A DNA stretch of 64,000 bases, from the NCBI RefSeq assembly GCF_014200015.1, contig NZ_JACHOT010000001.1, forward strand, positions 1,054,001 to 1,118,000. Reading direction: 5' to 3'. The stretch is from Aminobacter niigataensis (lineage in GTDB: Bacteria > Pseudomonadota > Alphaproteobacteria > Rhizobiales > Rhizobiaceae). Under the pieces are notes generated by a model that was given only the letters and a program-made list of their open reading frames with translations, had not been told where the DNA came from and searched no databases. Made by a program: the position numbers and the translations under genes. Numbering within the stretch: position 1 is the first letter of the stretch; each line of letters begins with the position of its first letter. Of this stretch, positions 1-9,019 are shown piece after piece.

Positions 1-847
1 CGTGCAGACCAGCCGGGCGGGCCTGGGCGCTCCGGAAAAGCCGGTCGGCGTGTTCCTGCTCTGCGGTCCTTCGGGCGTCGGCAAGACAGAGACCGCGCTG
101 GCGCTGGCCGAAACGCTCTATGGCGGCGAGCAGAACCTGATCTCTATCAACATGTCGGAGTTCCAGGAGGCGCATACCGTCTCGACGCTGAAGGGCGCAC
201 CGCCCGGATATGTCGGCTATGGCAAGGGCGGCATCCTGACCGAGGCGGTTCGGCGCCGGCCCTATTCGGTGATCTTGCTCGACGAGGTCGAGAAGGCGCA
301 CCCGGATGTGCACGAGATCTTCTTCCAGGTCTTCGACAAGGGCATGATGGACGACAGCGAGGGCAGGCGGATCGACTTCAAGAACACGCTGATCCTGCTC
401 ACCTCCAATGTCGGCTCGGAAGTCATCATGGCCAAGACCAACGGTGGCGAGTTGCGCGAGAAGGTCGAGAACCTCGACGCGGCCCTGCGCGCGCCGCTGC
501 TCAAGGTGTTCCCCGCAGCCTTCATCGGCCGCGTCGTGACCATCCCGTACTATCCGCTGTCGGGCGACATGATCGAGGCGATCACCCGCCACCAGTTCGG
601 CAAGATCGCGCGCCGGCTGCAGACGAGCCACGGCGCGGAGCTGGTGATCGGCGACGGCGTGATGGAACTGATCAAGGCGCGCTGCACCGAGATCGAATCC
701 GGCGGCCGCATGATCGATGCGATCCTGACCAACACGTTGCTGCCGGAATTGAGCCGTGGCGTGCTCAACCGCTCGCTCGACGGCGAGAAACTGACACGCG
801 TCACCGTCGGCGCGTCAGGCGAGGGGTTCAGCTACGAATTTGGGTAG
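1..847 (+). CDS. tssH: T6SS ATPase TssH/ClpV, C-terminal part (5' end outside window)
   Basis: This is the C-terminal part of the AAA+ ATPase that disassembles the contracted TssB/TssC sheath of the type VI secretion system in the cytoplasm. The visible 281 residues hold the second ATPase module: Walker A GPSGVGKT near residue 23, Walker B VILLDEVEKAH near residue 90, a sensor-1 TSNVGS segment, and a C-terminal small domain with a GGRMIDA motif. The open frame runs off the left edge, so the start and the first ATPase module are missing. The reading as ClpV rather than ClpB rests on the downstream T6SS-type kinase and on the style of the C-terminus; ClpB is the alternative. Confidence 0.85.
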   Translation, partial: VQTSRAGLGAPEKPVGVFLLCGPSGVGKTETALALAETLYGGEQNLISINMSEFQEAHTVSTLKGAPPGYVGYGKGGILTEAVRRRPYSVILLDEVEKAHPDVHEIFFQVFDKGMMDDSEGRRIDFKNTLILLTSNVGSEVIMAKTNGGELREKVENLDAALRAPLLKVFPAAFIGRVVTIPYYPLSGDMIEAITRHQFGKIARRLQTSHGAELVIGDGVMELIKARCTEIESGGRMIDAILTNTLLPELSRGVLNRSLDGEKLTRVTVGASGEGFSYEFG

Positions 848-886
848 GTGAGCTAAATAGCCAAGCACTTGCTGTGCCCATAGGTC

Positions 887-1135
887 CTACCAAGGGTCGC
901 TGCCACCATCGCTCTTGTCACTTCGATCACTGCTTGGCGTCGCCGCCACGATCGGCTTCTTGACAACCTTCGGCTGGACCGGAGCCGCGACCGCGACCTT
1001 CTTCGCAGGGGCCGCCTTCTTGACCTGCACGGGCTGAACCACCGCGGCCTGCTCTTCAACCTTCATCAAAGAACCACAACCGCTGAGTGGTAGCAGCACG
1101 GCCGCCATAAGAAGACTGATGGTATGCGATCGCAT
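887..1135 (-). CDS. small predicted lipoprotein, Lys/Pro/Ala/Val-rich
   Basis: An 82-residue product with an N-terminal hydrophobic signal ending in a lipobox (LSGC), so probably lipidated and membrane-anchored. The mature part is a low-complexity stretch rich in K, P, A and V, then a charged S/D/G tail, with no recognisable domain. The start at 1135 is preferred over upstream codons because an AAGGGAG ribosome-binding site precedes it and the signal peptide begins there. It lies 13 bases after the caspase-like gene on the same strand and is probably co-transcribed with it. Function unknown; T6SS linkage is only by neighbourhood. Confidence 0.6.
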   Translation of the reverse strand: MRSHTISLLMAAVLLPLSGCGSLMKVEEQAAVVQPVQVKKAAPAKKVAVAAPVQPKVVKKPIVAATPSSDRSDKSDGGSDPW

Positions 1136-1148
1136 GTGGCATCTCCCT

Positions 1149-3947
1149 TTATGAGCCCAGCATGTCCAGTCGTGGTCTTGAATCGATCCATTCCTTGCGG
1201 AGCAGTGCAATCAGCAAATCCCGCGGGGCGCGGGGCGCGTCTGATCCCAATACCGAGTTGGCTGCCTCGCGAGTACGGCTCCCCAGTTTGCCATCAATAT
1301 CGCCAATATCCTGCCCTGCACGTTGAAGTGCCAACTGCACTTCTTTTCCGACGACTGTATTACCCACCTTGCCGAGATCCGACTTGGCGTCAGCGGAAAC
1401 ATCCTTCGTGTTGTGCGATGCAGAGAGAGCGAGCAGGCGAGCCACTTCGCCGTCGTCGCGCCTCAATGTCGGATTTTCCTGCAGCAATCCTGCTGCGAAA
1501 TATGCCGCCCACGCGTCACCACGCTCAGCGCTCTCTCGATACCAGCCGGCAACGGTTTGTATGTCCGCGCTTTTGTCGCGCAAAGCCATACGACCTAACA
1601 GCCTGCCTGCATAAGGATGCCCATTCGCGCGTGCCTTCTCGAACAACTCTGCCGCCCTCGCAGGGTCCTTTTGAACGCCAGCGCCATCGCGATAGAGCAC
1701 ACCAAGCAGGACCATGCCGAACACGTCTTCGCGGTCAGCTGACTCAGTAATGAATTTCAGCGCGCGAGCGTCATCCTTTTTGACATGTTCACCATAGAAA
1801 TACTCACCGCCGAGCATGTTCATCGCATAGGTATGGCCGGATTCAGCGGCACTGGTAACCATAGCCATGCCGCGCTCGACATCGACCTTGGTTCCGAGAC
1901 CTGTCACCAGGGCCCGGCCTAAAGCGTACTGCGAGTAGGGATCGCCGCGCTTGGCGCCGGCCTCAAATAGCGGAATAGCCCGTGACGGATCGCGCTCCAC
2001 CGCCGCGCCAAACTGATAAAGCCTGCCGAGCAGGTAGCTGGCCCGCACATGGCCGGCGTCGCTGGCGGCATTGAGTTCGGTCAGGGCCTCCTTGAAGTTG
2101 CCTTCGGCATAGAGTGCGCGGGCATATTGATACTTGAACCGCGCCACCTCGGGATGCTGGTCGACTGCTGCCTTGCAGGCGGCCAGTGCCTTGGGCACGT
2201 CGATGTCGTTGGGCAGCTTGCCGTCGGCCACCGCCTGCACGTCGAGCGGTTCGGCGGCGAGGGTGTCGCATTCGTTGACCGAGACGGCGACGTTGATGGT
2301 GATCGGCGCCGGCGCAACCGTCTTGACCGCAGGCATCAGCACGACGGTGCGCACCGATGGCTTGGCTGGCGCCTTGTCGGCGGGCAGTGGTATCGGCTTG
2401 ACCTCCAGGCCGTCGGTGCTGGTGTCGGCCTTGCCGGTGTTCGTCTGGGGCGCCATGGCGACTGTCTCGGCCACCGGCGCTTCGGTGTCGGACGCACTCA
2501 CGACCTTCAGGGACGGGCGTATGCGCAGCTTGGTGATGTCCTCGGCCTTGATCAGGTCGCCTTCGGAAACGATCTGCCCATCGACCGCCACCTGGGTCTC
2601 GGGATCGCGCTTCTCCAGGCGGAGCCAGCCGGTCGGGGCGCTGGAGCGCACGACCTCTTCGGGCATGGCGGCGAAGCCGGTGCCGATGTCGGAGGCCATG
2701 GCGACGAGGATCGGCTTTGCCTGTTCGGGCTGCGCCGGCTTCGGCTCTTCGCCCGGCTGGATGGCCAGGGCCGGCTTGACCGGTGCCTCGGCGACCGCCT
2801 GGGCATCGACGACGACGCGGACGATGCCGCTGGCGCTGCGGCCACTGTCGGTGGTGACGGTATAGCGCACTTCGTCCCCGGTCATCTCGGCGGAGGCCGG
2901 CTTGAGCATGACCTCCTCGATGCGGTCGGCTGAAATCTTGCTGTCGAGACTGAGCTGCTGGTCGCCGAGCCAGAGTGTGCCCTGGTCGGGCAGCTTGGTG
3001 AAGCTGATCGTCAGCTCGGCATTGCCGCTGGTGATCGGCGGCGAGATTCGCAGGGCCACTTCCTTGGGAGCAGGTGGCACGCGGACCTCGCGCATATCCT
3101 CGATAATCAAGAGGTTCTGCCGGGTTACGAAGAAGAAAGATGAGGTGAGGCTCGAAGCGTCCCACGGCGTCTGGCGTCCGTCGGTGCGCTTGATGACCTC
3201 GGCGCGGATGTCGCTGAGCAGCTTCCTGACCTCGACATTGGGCTTGAGCGCGTATTCGGCGAAAGTGCCGGTGAACGGGCTGAGGCCGTCATTGCCGTCG
3301 AGCGCCACACGGTCGGGAGCCGTCGAATAGACGATCAGCGTGCCGTCCTGGGGCGCGACCGAGGCAAGCCCCTTCTTGCCCTCGACGGCGACCTTGGCCT
3401 GGCCGACATAATAGGAATTGTTGGCGAAGGGATTGTCGCGGCAGGCGTCGAGGATCGCGATCTGTAGCGACGACGTCTCGCGCATGTATTCTAGAAGGCT
3501 CGACATGTTGTAGGCCTGGACCTCGAGATCGTAGGAGGTCGCCAGGGTGGCATCGACCGGCAGCATGAAGTTGTGACCGCCAACCTGGACGGCATGGCCG
3601 CTGTAGTAGAACAGCGCGACGTCGCCGTCGTTGAGCGTCCTGAGGAAGCCGAGGATGGTTTCCTCCAGGCCCTTCTTGTCGAGATCCTTGCCGAGCGTGA
3701 CCTCGAAATTGGCGCGCTCCAGCACGTCGCGGATACGGTCGGCATCGTTCGTCGCGTTCGGAAGTTTTGCCAGATGCTCATAGGCCGTATTGCCGATGAC
3801 CAGTGCTGCGCGGCGGCCCGAGACGCCGTCGGCAGCCAGTGCGGAACCGAGGGCCAGCAGCAGAACGAGGCCGCAAGCGACCATCGCGCCAGCCAATCGC
3901 GCGGCAATGCCAGAATTGCGAGCAGGCAAGCAGCCCTCGCATACCAT
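1149..3947 (-). CDS. exported caspase-like (C14) protein with Sel1 repeats and a C-terminal peptidoglycan-binding-like segment
   Basis: A 932-residue protein. Residues 1-39 form a signal peptide or membrane anchor ending near ALAAD. A caspase/metacaspase-type domain (about 45-290) carries the expected His-Cys dyad: H118 in YYSGHA and C169 in LDACRDNPF. A long linker with beta-rich and Pro/Ala-rich parts follows, then Sel1-type TPR repeats (about 600-800). The C-terminus (about 865-900) resembles a PG_binding_1 fold (LQRAGQDIGDIDGKLG). The start has a strong AAGGGAGG site 6 bases upstream. It faces away from the Ser/Thr kinase gene across 246 bases and converges on tssH. Bacterial caspase-like proteins are cysteine peptidases, often for basic residues; the substrate here is unknown. 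A role in the T6SS as effector, regulator or envelope factor is inference. Confidence 0.75.
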   Translation of the reverse strand: MVCEGCLPARNSGIAARLAGAMVACGLVLLLALGSALAADGVSGRRAALVIGNTAYEHLAKLPNATNDADRIRDVLERANFEVTLGKDLDKKGLEETILGFLRTLNDGDVALFYYSGHAVQVGGHNFMLPVDATLATSYDLEVQAYNMSSLLEYMRETSSLQIAILDACRDNPFANNSYYVGQAKVAVEGKKGLASVAPQDGTLIVYSTAPDRVALDGNDGLSPFTGTFAEYALKPNVEVRKLLSDIRAEVIKRTDGRQTPWDASSLTSSFFFVTRQNLLIIEDMREVRVPPAPKEVALRISPPITSGNAELTISFTKLPDQGTLWLGDQQLSLDSKISADRIEEVMLKPASAEMTGDEVRYTVTTDSGRSASGIVRVVVDAQAVAEAPVKPALAIQPGEEPKPAQPEQAKPILVAMASDIGTGFAAMPEEVVRSSAPTGWLRLEKRDPETQVAVDGQIVSEGDLIKAEDITKLRIRPSLKVVSASDTEAPVAETVAMAPQTNTGKADTSTDGLEVKPIPLPADKAPAKPSVRTVVLMPAVKTVAPAPITINVAVSVNECDTLAAEPLDVQAVADGKLPNDIDVPKALAACKAAVDQHPEVARFKYQYARALYAEGNFKEALTELNAASDAGHVRASYLLGRLYQFGAAVERDPSRAIPLFEAGAKRGDPYSQYALGRALVTGLGTKVDVERGMAMVTSAAESGHTYAMNMLGGEYFYGEHVKKDDARALKFITESADREDVFGMVLLGVLYRDGAGVQKDPARAAELFEKARANGHPYAGRLLGRMALRDKSADIQTVAGWYRESAERGDAWAAYFAAGLLQENPTLRRDDGEVARLLALSASHNTKDVSADAKSDLGKVGNTVVGKEVQLALQRAGQDIGDIDGKLGSRTREAANSVLGSDAPRAPRDLLIALLRKEWIDSRPRLDMLGS

Positions 3948-4193
3948 TGACTGCCTCCCTTTAGGATTGCAGCATTTACAGGCTTGGCAAGGCTTGCAGT
4001 CTTAGAAAGGCAAGCATCCTCCTCGCAGGCATCGGTGTCAACGCTGATCAAAAAGGCTATTCGTCGGTCTTCGCCGGAGCAGGGCTTGAGCAAGAGCCCA
4101 TCACGAAAATCCGTGTTATTGTCGCGGCAAGATCCAGCACCGCAGGTGTGAAGCAATGGCCGGCAGGCGCTCACGCAGGGATGGAACCAGGTC

Positions 4194-6230
4194 ATGACTC
4201 CGGACGACGCGAGCCCGGAGGACAAGACACGCATCGCGCCCGATACCGGCGTGCACAAGGGCGTCCAACTCAACGGCATCTACGAGATCGACGAGCACAT
4301 CGCCACCGGCGGCATGGGCGAGGTCTATCGCGGCCACAACATCCAGACCGGCGATCCGGTGGCAATCAAGGTGGTGCTGCGCGAGTTTGCCCGCGACCAG
4401 GGCATCCTGGCGTTGTTCCGCAAGGAAGCCTCGATCCTCAACCATCTCTCCAACGACGCCATCGTGCGCTACCACGTCTTCACGATCGATCCGACGATCG
4501 GCAGACCCTACCTGGCCATGGAGTTCGTCGACGGCCAGTCGCTGGGCGAGCGCATCCGCAGCGGCCCGCTCGATGCGCAGCAGGCGCGCAAGATGCTGGC
4601 CCGCGTGGCGTCGGGCCTTTCGGTGGCGCATGAGGCCGGCGTCATCCACCGCGACCTCTCGCCCGACAACATCGTGCTGCCGGGCGGCCGGGTCGAAAAG
4701 ACCAAGATCATCGATTTCGGCATTGCCCGCTCCGCCAATGTCGGTGGCGGCACCCTGCTCGGCGGCAGCTTTGCCGGCAAATACAGCTTTGTCTCGCCCG
4801 AGCAACTGGGCCTCTTCGGCGGCGACGTCACCGAGCAATCCGATCTCTACAGCCTCGGGCTGGTGCTGGCCGCGGCCTTGCGCGGCAAGCAGCTCGAGAT
4901 GGGCGGATCGCCGGTCGAGGTGATCGAAAAGCGTCGAAGCGTACCCGACCTTTCCGGCATCGACCCGGAATTGCTGCCGCTGCTCAACGCCATGCTCCAG
5001 CCGGACCCCAGGGATCGCCCGGAAAGTGCCGCGGCAATCGTCGAATGGCTGCGCGAGACCAGCGGCGTGACCGCAAGTTCGGGCACCCATCCCGGCATCG
5101 CCGGCCAGCTCGATCAGGGAAAACCCGCCGAACGTACCTGGCGCCCGCCGGGGTCGCCGGCCAGCGGGCAGAAACCACCGCCGTCCGAGTCGCTTTTGCC
5201 GCGCGACGCACCCTGGCGCAACGCCGGGGCAGCGGGCAGGCCTGTACCGGACCGTCAGCAGAAGCCGGCGACGAAGGCCCCACCTGCCGCGGAGAAGCCG
5301 AAATCGGGACGTGGCGCCCTGATCGGCATCTTGTTGCTGGTTGCGGCAGCGGCGGCCGGAGGCGGGGTCTATTATTCCGGGCTTGTGGATGGCCTGCTGC
5401 CGGGCGGAACAACACCCGCCCCCAGCAACCAGACAGCTGGCGGCAAGCTGACACCGGCAAGCCCCGAACCGCTGCCGGAACCGGTGGCAAAAGCTCCGCC
5501 TGCGACCGAGACCGTGGCGAAGGCGCCTGTGCCCACCGAAATCGCCAAGCCGAAGCCGGCGGAGCCGATCAAGCCGATCGCCGTCGAGCCGCCCAAGGCT
5601 GCTGTCAGCGCGGCGGAGTGGTTCAAGTCGTTCGACGGCGGCTCCTGCTTCTATGCTTCGGTGGCCAACCCGTCTGCGCCGAGCCCCCAGGTCGATGGGC
5701 TGGCGACCTCGAAGGCGCCATTCGACAAGCTGGCGCGCGATTTTTCGTCGGCCTTCGGCGCCAAACCGGCCGTCAACCCGCGGATGATCGAACGCGACCA
5801 ATGCCCCGTCGCCGACTTCCTGAAGGCGCTGCCGCCGCGCGAGGCGAGCGGGCCTAAGCTGGTGCTGAACAAGGACAATCTCAAGGTGGGCGACTCGCTC
5901 CAGGGCACGCTGAGCGGGACCGGCAGCCGTGATGTCAACCTGCTGCTGATCGGCAAGGATGGCGTGGTCTACAATTTTGCCAGCCTGCTCAAGAAGTCGG
6001 GGGCAGGCGAAGCCACGTTCAGCATGAAGCTGTTTCCGCTCAACGACCAGGAGGCGGCGGCGCCGGAACCGCACCTGATCGTCGCACTGGCCAGCGAAGG
6101 CGGCATCAAGGCTGCCGACATCAGCGACCCCGAACTGGCGTCCGACCTGTTCCCGAAGATACGGTCGGAGATCGAAACACAGCCCAACGGGGCAGGCGTC
6201 GCCTTCGGCTATTTCCTGTTCGACCGCTGA
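4194..6230 (+). CDS. membrane Ser/Thr protein kinase, PpkA-like, T6SS-linked
   Basis: A 678-residue Hanks-type kinase. The domain spans about residues 30-285, with GGMGEVYRG glycine loop, K59 in VAIKV, catalytic loop HRDLSPDN with D154, and DFG at 174-176. A Pro-rich linker leads to one transmembrane helix (about 374-394). The predicted extracytoplasmic C-terminus has another Pro/Ala linker and a domain ending in a beta-rich region (VNLLLIGKDGVVYNF) that resembles DUF4384-type sensor domains. In T6SS, PpkA phosphorylates Fha-type proteins to trigger assembly; that role is inferred from architecture and neighbours. The usual catalytic-loop Lys (HRDLKPEN) is Ser here. Divergent from the caspase-like gene. 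Confidence 0.8.
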   Translation: MTPDDASPEDKTRIAPDTGVHKGVQLNGIYEIDEHIATGGMGEVYRGHNIQTGDPVAIKVVLREFARDQGILALFRKEASILNHLSNDAIVRYHVFTIDPTIGRPYLAMEFVDGQSLGERIRSGPLDAQQARKMLARVASGLSVAHEAGVIHRDLSPDNIVLPGGRVEKTKIIDFGIARSANVGGGTLLGGSFAGKYSFVSPEQLGLFGGDVTEQSDLYSLGLVLAAALRGKQLEMGGSPVEVIEKRRSVPDLSGIDPELLPLLNAMLQPDPRDRPESAAAIVEWLRETSGVTASSGTHPGIAGQLDQGKPAERTWRPPGSPASGQKPPPSESLLPRDAPWRNAGAAGRPVPDRQQKPATKAPPAAEKPKSGRGALIGILLLVAAAAAGGGVYYSGLVDGLLPGGTTPAPSNQTAGGKLTPASPEPLPEPVAKAPPATETVAKAPVPTEIAKPKPAEPIKPIAVEPPKAAVSAAEWFKSFDGGSCFYASVANPSAPSPQVDGLATSKAPFDKLARDFSSAFGAKPAVNPRMIERDQCPVADFLKALPPREASGPKLVLNKDNLKVGDSLQGTLSGTGSRDVNLLLIGKDGVVYNFASLLKKSGAGEATFSMKLFPLNDQEAAAPEPHLIVALASEGGIKAADISDPELASDLFPKIRSEIETQPNGAGVAFGYFLFDR

Positions 6231-6238
6231 GGCAGGGT

Positions 6239-6763
6239 TCAAGCGTCGGAACGCTGCAATGCCTCGTTCCCGGCGAGTTGGAGCCCCATTTCGACAAAAG
6301 CGGCCAGCACATCGTGGCGGTCTTCCAGTGCCACCCGTGCCAGCCCGGCCAGAATGCCAGCATTGACGGCGCGTGCGGCCGGCAGCTCGGCCGACCTGGC
6401 CGTCGCGAGCGCGATCCAGACGGCGGGCGTGCGCTGGTCCGGCGTCGTCATCACATCCAACAGCGGCGGGCCGTTGCCGCCGGCGCCGACCCAGTCGCCG
6501 ACCTGCGCCAGAAGGCGGCGGTCCGGCTCGTCGAAAAGCTCACCGAGATTGTCGAGGCATTCGTGCGCCCACCAGATCGCGGCCGGCATGGGCAGCAGCC
6601 AGGCGCAGAAGGTGATTGCTTCTTCGGGCGTCCTTCCGCCAAGCAGCGCCAGGCAGAAGTCGGCTGGCGGCTCGTCGGTGGGCGACGCCAGCATATCCCG
6701 CGCGGCGTCGGGATATGCCTCGAACAGGTTTCGCGCTGTCCTGAACCGGAGCCCCTCGGCCAT
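6239..6763 (-). CDS. hypothetical protein resembling DUF6931
   Basis: A 174-residue soluble, Ala/Leu-rich, mostly helical protein with conserved-looking Trp-rich stretches (FCAWLLPMPAAIWWAHECL). It is reminiscent of a family I recall as DUF6931, found near T6SS genes, but I cannot verify this. The frame stays open far upstream, so the start is uncertain; 6763 is chosen because the sequence there begins the typical pattern of a TAR..FEAYP motif. It converges on the kinase gene with 8 bases between stops. No catalytic motif is visible. Confidence 0.5.
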   Translation of the reverse strand: MAEGLRFRTARNLFEAYPDAARDMLASPTDEPPADFCLALLGGRTPEEAITFCAWLLPMPAAIWWAHECLDNLGELFDEPDRRLLAQVGDWVGAGGNGPPLLDVMTTPDQRTPAVWIALATARSAELPAARAVNAGILAGLARVALEDRHDVLAAFVEMGLQLAGNEALQRSDA

Positions 6764-6870
6764 TTGCCGGGACCTTTCCCGCCATCCATCCTGGCTGAGA
6801 CAATAACAGGCTTTTGCGCCGTGCTCGACCACCGCGACAAAACATTGCTTCGACCAGGCCGTGGCAGGTT

Positions 6871-7539
6871 TCAGTCGCCCGACAAGGGAGCCTGGGGCCA
6901 GCGCTGCAGCGCCTCGCGCCCGGCATCGGTGAGGTCGTAGACGCCGCGCTCGACCCGGACGAACCAGCCGTAGACGTTGTCGAGCAGGATGTTGGCAGCC
7001 CGCGATACCGTCGGCGCGAGATCGCGCGGCCGCCTGGCGCCATCGGCAAGCGCGACTGCGCATTTCAGCGCGTCCTGGCGGTAGGCGGTCATGATCGGCG
7101 CGCGCGAACCGCCGCCGGCCACCGGGTCGCCCTGCCGTCGCTTGTGCTCTGCTACCAGCCGGGAGCGGCGCTTGGGGTCCCTGTGCGGGGCAGGCGCGTC
7201 GGGGCTGAGCAGCACCTCGACGCGCTCGTCGTCGAAGATGCCAAGCAGGCCAAAGCCCAGCCGCCGGCACAGATTGCGAAAGCGCTTGTCGCCCTCGCGG
7301 CCCTTGCCGCGCGGCGACATGCGCGCCGCAAGCCAGACCTCGTCCGCCGCCGCAGCCCGGTCGACGCCCTGCAGGACCAGTTCGAGATTGAATTGCAGCT
7401 TGAGTTCGCACACCACCACGATCGGCGGCGCGTCGGCACTCAAGGCCAGCAGGTCGCAGCCGCCGATCTCGCCCTTGACCTCGAAGCCCAGGTTTTCGAG
7501 GAAACGCTTGACCGGGATGTAAAGAGCCGTCTCGAGCAT
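6871..7539 (-). CDS. DUF2161-type putative PD-(D/E)XK nuclease-like protein
   Basis: A 222-residue protein. The N-terminal half has a PD-(D/E)XK-like pattern: GGCDLLAL followed by VVVCELKLQF, giving candidate acidic and Glu-x-Lys residues (GCDLLA, CELK). The C-terminal half looks like a winged-helix region (DVYDLTDAG-type ending with VYDLTDAGREAL). This matches the family annotated as DUF2161 putative phosphodiesterases or nucleases. Biological role unknown. It lies between two other small minus-strand genes of unknown function. No strong ribosome-binding site is seen at 7539. Confidence 0.6.
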   Translation of the reverse strand: MLETALYIPVKRFLENLGFEVKGEIGGCDLLALSADAPPIVVVCELKLQFNLELVLQGVDRAAAADEVWLAARMSPRGKGREGDKRFRNLCRRLGFGLLGIFDDERVEVLLSPDAPAPHRDPKRRSRLVAEHKRRQGDPVAGGGSRAPIMTAYRQDALKCAVALADGARRPRDLAPTVSRAANILLDNVYGWFVRVERGVYDLTDAGREALQRWPQAPLSGD

Positions 7540-7651
7540 TCAGCTGCGTCCCAGGCTGCCGGGTGCGGGCGAGCGGGCCGGATTCTGGCGAGTGCCAGGT
7601 TGACGGTCGGCTCCTGTAGGTCGGGTTTTCGGCATCACCTCGGGCCTGCGC

Positions 7652-7930
7652 TCAGCTGGCGCGCCAGTCGAACTTCAGTTCCTCGCGGAAGGCGAAGCGC
7701 ACGATATGGTCGACGACCACCTGCTCGAGTTGAGGCAGGTTCGCGGCTTCCACTTCGACCGTCAGCGACGTGTCGTCGGCCGAAAGGTCGACCACCCGTC
7801 CTTCGCCCAGGTCTATGCGCCCCGTGGTGGGCGAGAACTCGACGGCGAACTTGTGGCTCCAGTGCTTGCACAGCTGCTGCAGGTAGCGGCTTGCATGTTC
7901 CGTTGCGACGACTGCGGTTGATTTCGGCAT
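7652..7930 (-). CDS. DUF2218 family protein
   Basis: A 92-residue protein with the features of DUF2218: an N-terminal helix (ASRYLQQLCKHWSHKF) and a beta-alpha-beta core ending in FDW. The start at 7930 is preferred to an upstream in-frame ATG because GAGGAC lies just before it. DUF2218 proteins are often encoded near iron or siderophore genes, but nothing of that kind is seen here, so function is unassigned. The 112 bases on its downstream side hold no gene I can support. Confidence 0.65.
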   Translation of the reverse strand: MPKSTAVVATEHASRYLQQLCKHWSHKFAVEFSPTTGRIDLGEGRVVDLSADDTSLTVEVEAANLPQLEQVVVDHIVRFAFREELKFDWRAS

Positions 7931-7979
7931 GATTGTCCTCGGAGTAATCGCGGCCTTGTGCGCCAACATGCGCAATTAG

Positions 7980-8891
7980 TCACCCGATTCGCTTGGAAAA
8001 GGCACCCACGCAGAGTTCACGAACCCGTTCGCGCAGCCAGCGATGTGCCGGGTCGGCATCGAGCCGCGGGTGCCAGAGCATTGAAACGGTGACCTCGGGA
8101 ACGGCGACCGGAAGCGCAAAACTGTGCATTCCCGTCCGGAGATTGCCGGTGTGGCGCTCGGGAACGCTGGCGATCAGCTCGGTAGAGCGCGCCAGGGTCA
8201 GTGCTGCCGAAAATCCGCTGACGATCGTGACGATCTCGCGGCGCAGCCCGGCCGAGCCCAGGACCTCGTCGATGAGCCCGGTGTCGCGGCCTTGGCGCGA
8301 AACGTAGACGTGCCGTCCCGCAGCATATCGCGCAGGCGTGACTTCGCCCTGTGCCAGCGGATGATCCATGCGCACGACACCGATAAAACGGTCCCGGAAC
8401 AGCGCCTGAACCCGCACTTCCGGACTTGTCGTTTCTTCGACAACGCCGGTTTCCAGATCGACGCTTCCGTCGCGAAGGGGCTCGCTGTTCTTGTCCGGCT
8501 TGTGGATGAAACGCAGCCGCACGCCGGGCGCGTCACGGCCGAGCAGAGAAAGGAGGCCCGGCCCGAAGTTTTCGACGAAGCCATCACTGGTGCGCAGCGT
8601 GAAGGTTCGCTCCAGCTTCCTGGGATCGAGTTTGTCGGCGGGACGCAACACTGCCTCCGCCTCCTGCACCAGGCGACCGACCTGCTCGCGAAGCTCAACG
8701 GCCCGGGGCGTGGGGACCAGCCCACGCCCGGCCCGCACCAGCAGCGGGTCGCCAGTGGTGTCGCGCAGCCGTGCCAGCGCCCGGCTCATCGCCGATGGAC
8801 TGAGCCGCAGCCGCCGGGCGGCGCGGGCAACGCTGCCTTCCGCAAGCAGCACATCGAGGGTGACGAGAAGGTTGAGATCGGGTGTCGACAT
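7980..8891 (-). CDS. LysR-family transcriptional regulator
   Basis: A 303-residue LysR-type regulator: an N-terminal winged helix-turn-helix (about 5-65, with GSVARAARRLRLSPSAMSRA) and a periplasmic-binding-protein-like effector domain. It is transcribed away from the MFS exporter gene, with 125-odd bases between the starts. The usual reading of such a pair is that the regulator controls the exporter and itself. The effector cannot be told from sequence. Confidence 0.85.
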   Translation of the reverse strand: MSTPDLNLLVTLDVLLAEGSVARAARRLRLSPSAMSRALARLRDTTGDPLLVRAGRGLVPTPRAVELREQVGRLVQEAEAVLRPADKLDPRKLERTFTLRTSDGFVENFGPGLLSLLGRDAPGVRLRFIHKPDKNSEPLRDGSVDLETGVVEETTSPEVRVQALFRDRFIGVVRMDHPLAQGEVTPARYAAGRHVYVSRQGRDTGLIDEVLGSAGLRREIVTIVSGFSAALTLARSTELIASVPERHTGNLRTGMHSFALPVAVPEVTVSMLWHPRLDADPAHRWLRERVRELCVGAFSKRIG

Positions 8892-9019
8892 GTCTCGACC
8901 TTATAGTGACATGGCGCCAAACGCACGAATGAAGTGCAATCGGTGCGCGTTCCGCCACACCACAACAAGGGTTACGTCTCTCCAGGCTCCATGCCGGGAG
9001 CAGGGAAACGGAGGTCGTG

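Noticed and set aside
4116-6242. 708-residue open frame on the minus strand opposite the kinase gene
   Set aside because: It is a GC-driven antisense frame: rich in Arg/Gly/Ala, no domain, and fully covered by a kinase with clear motifs.
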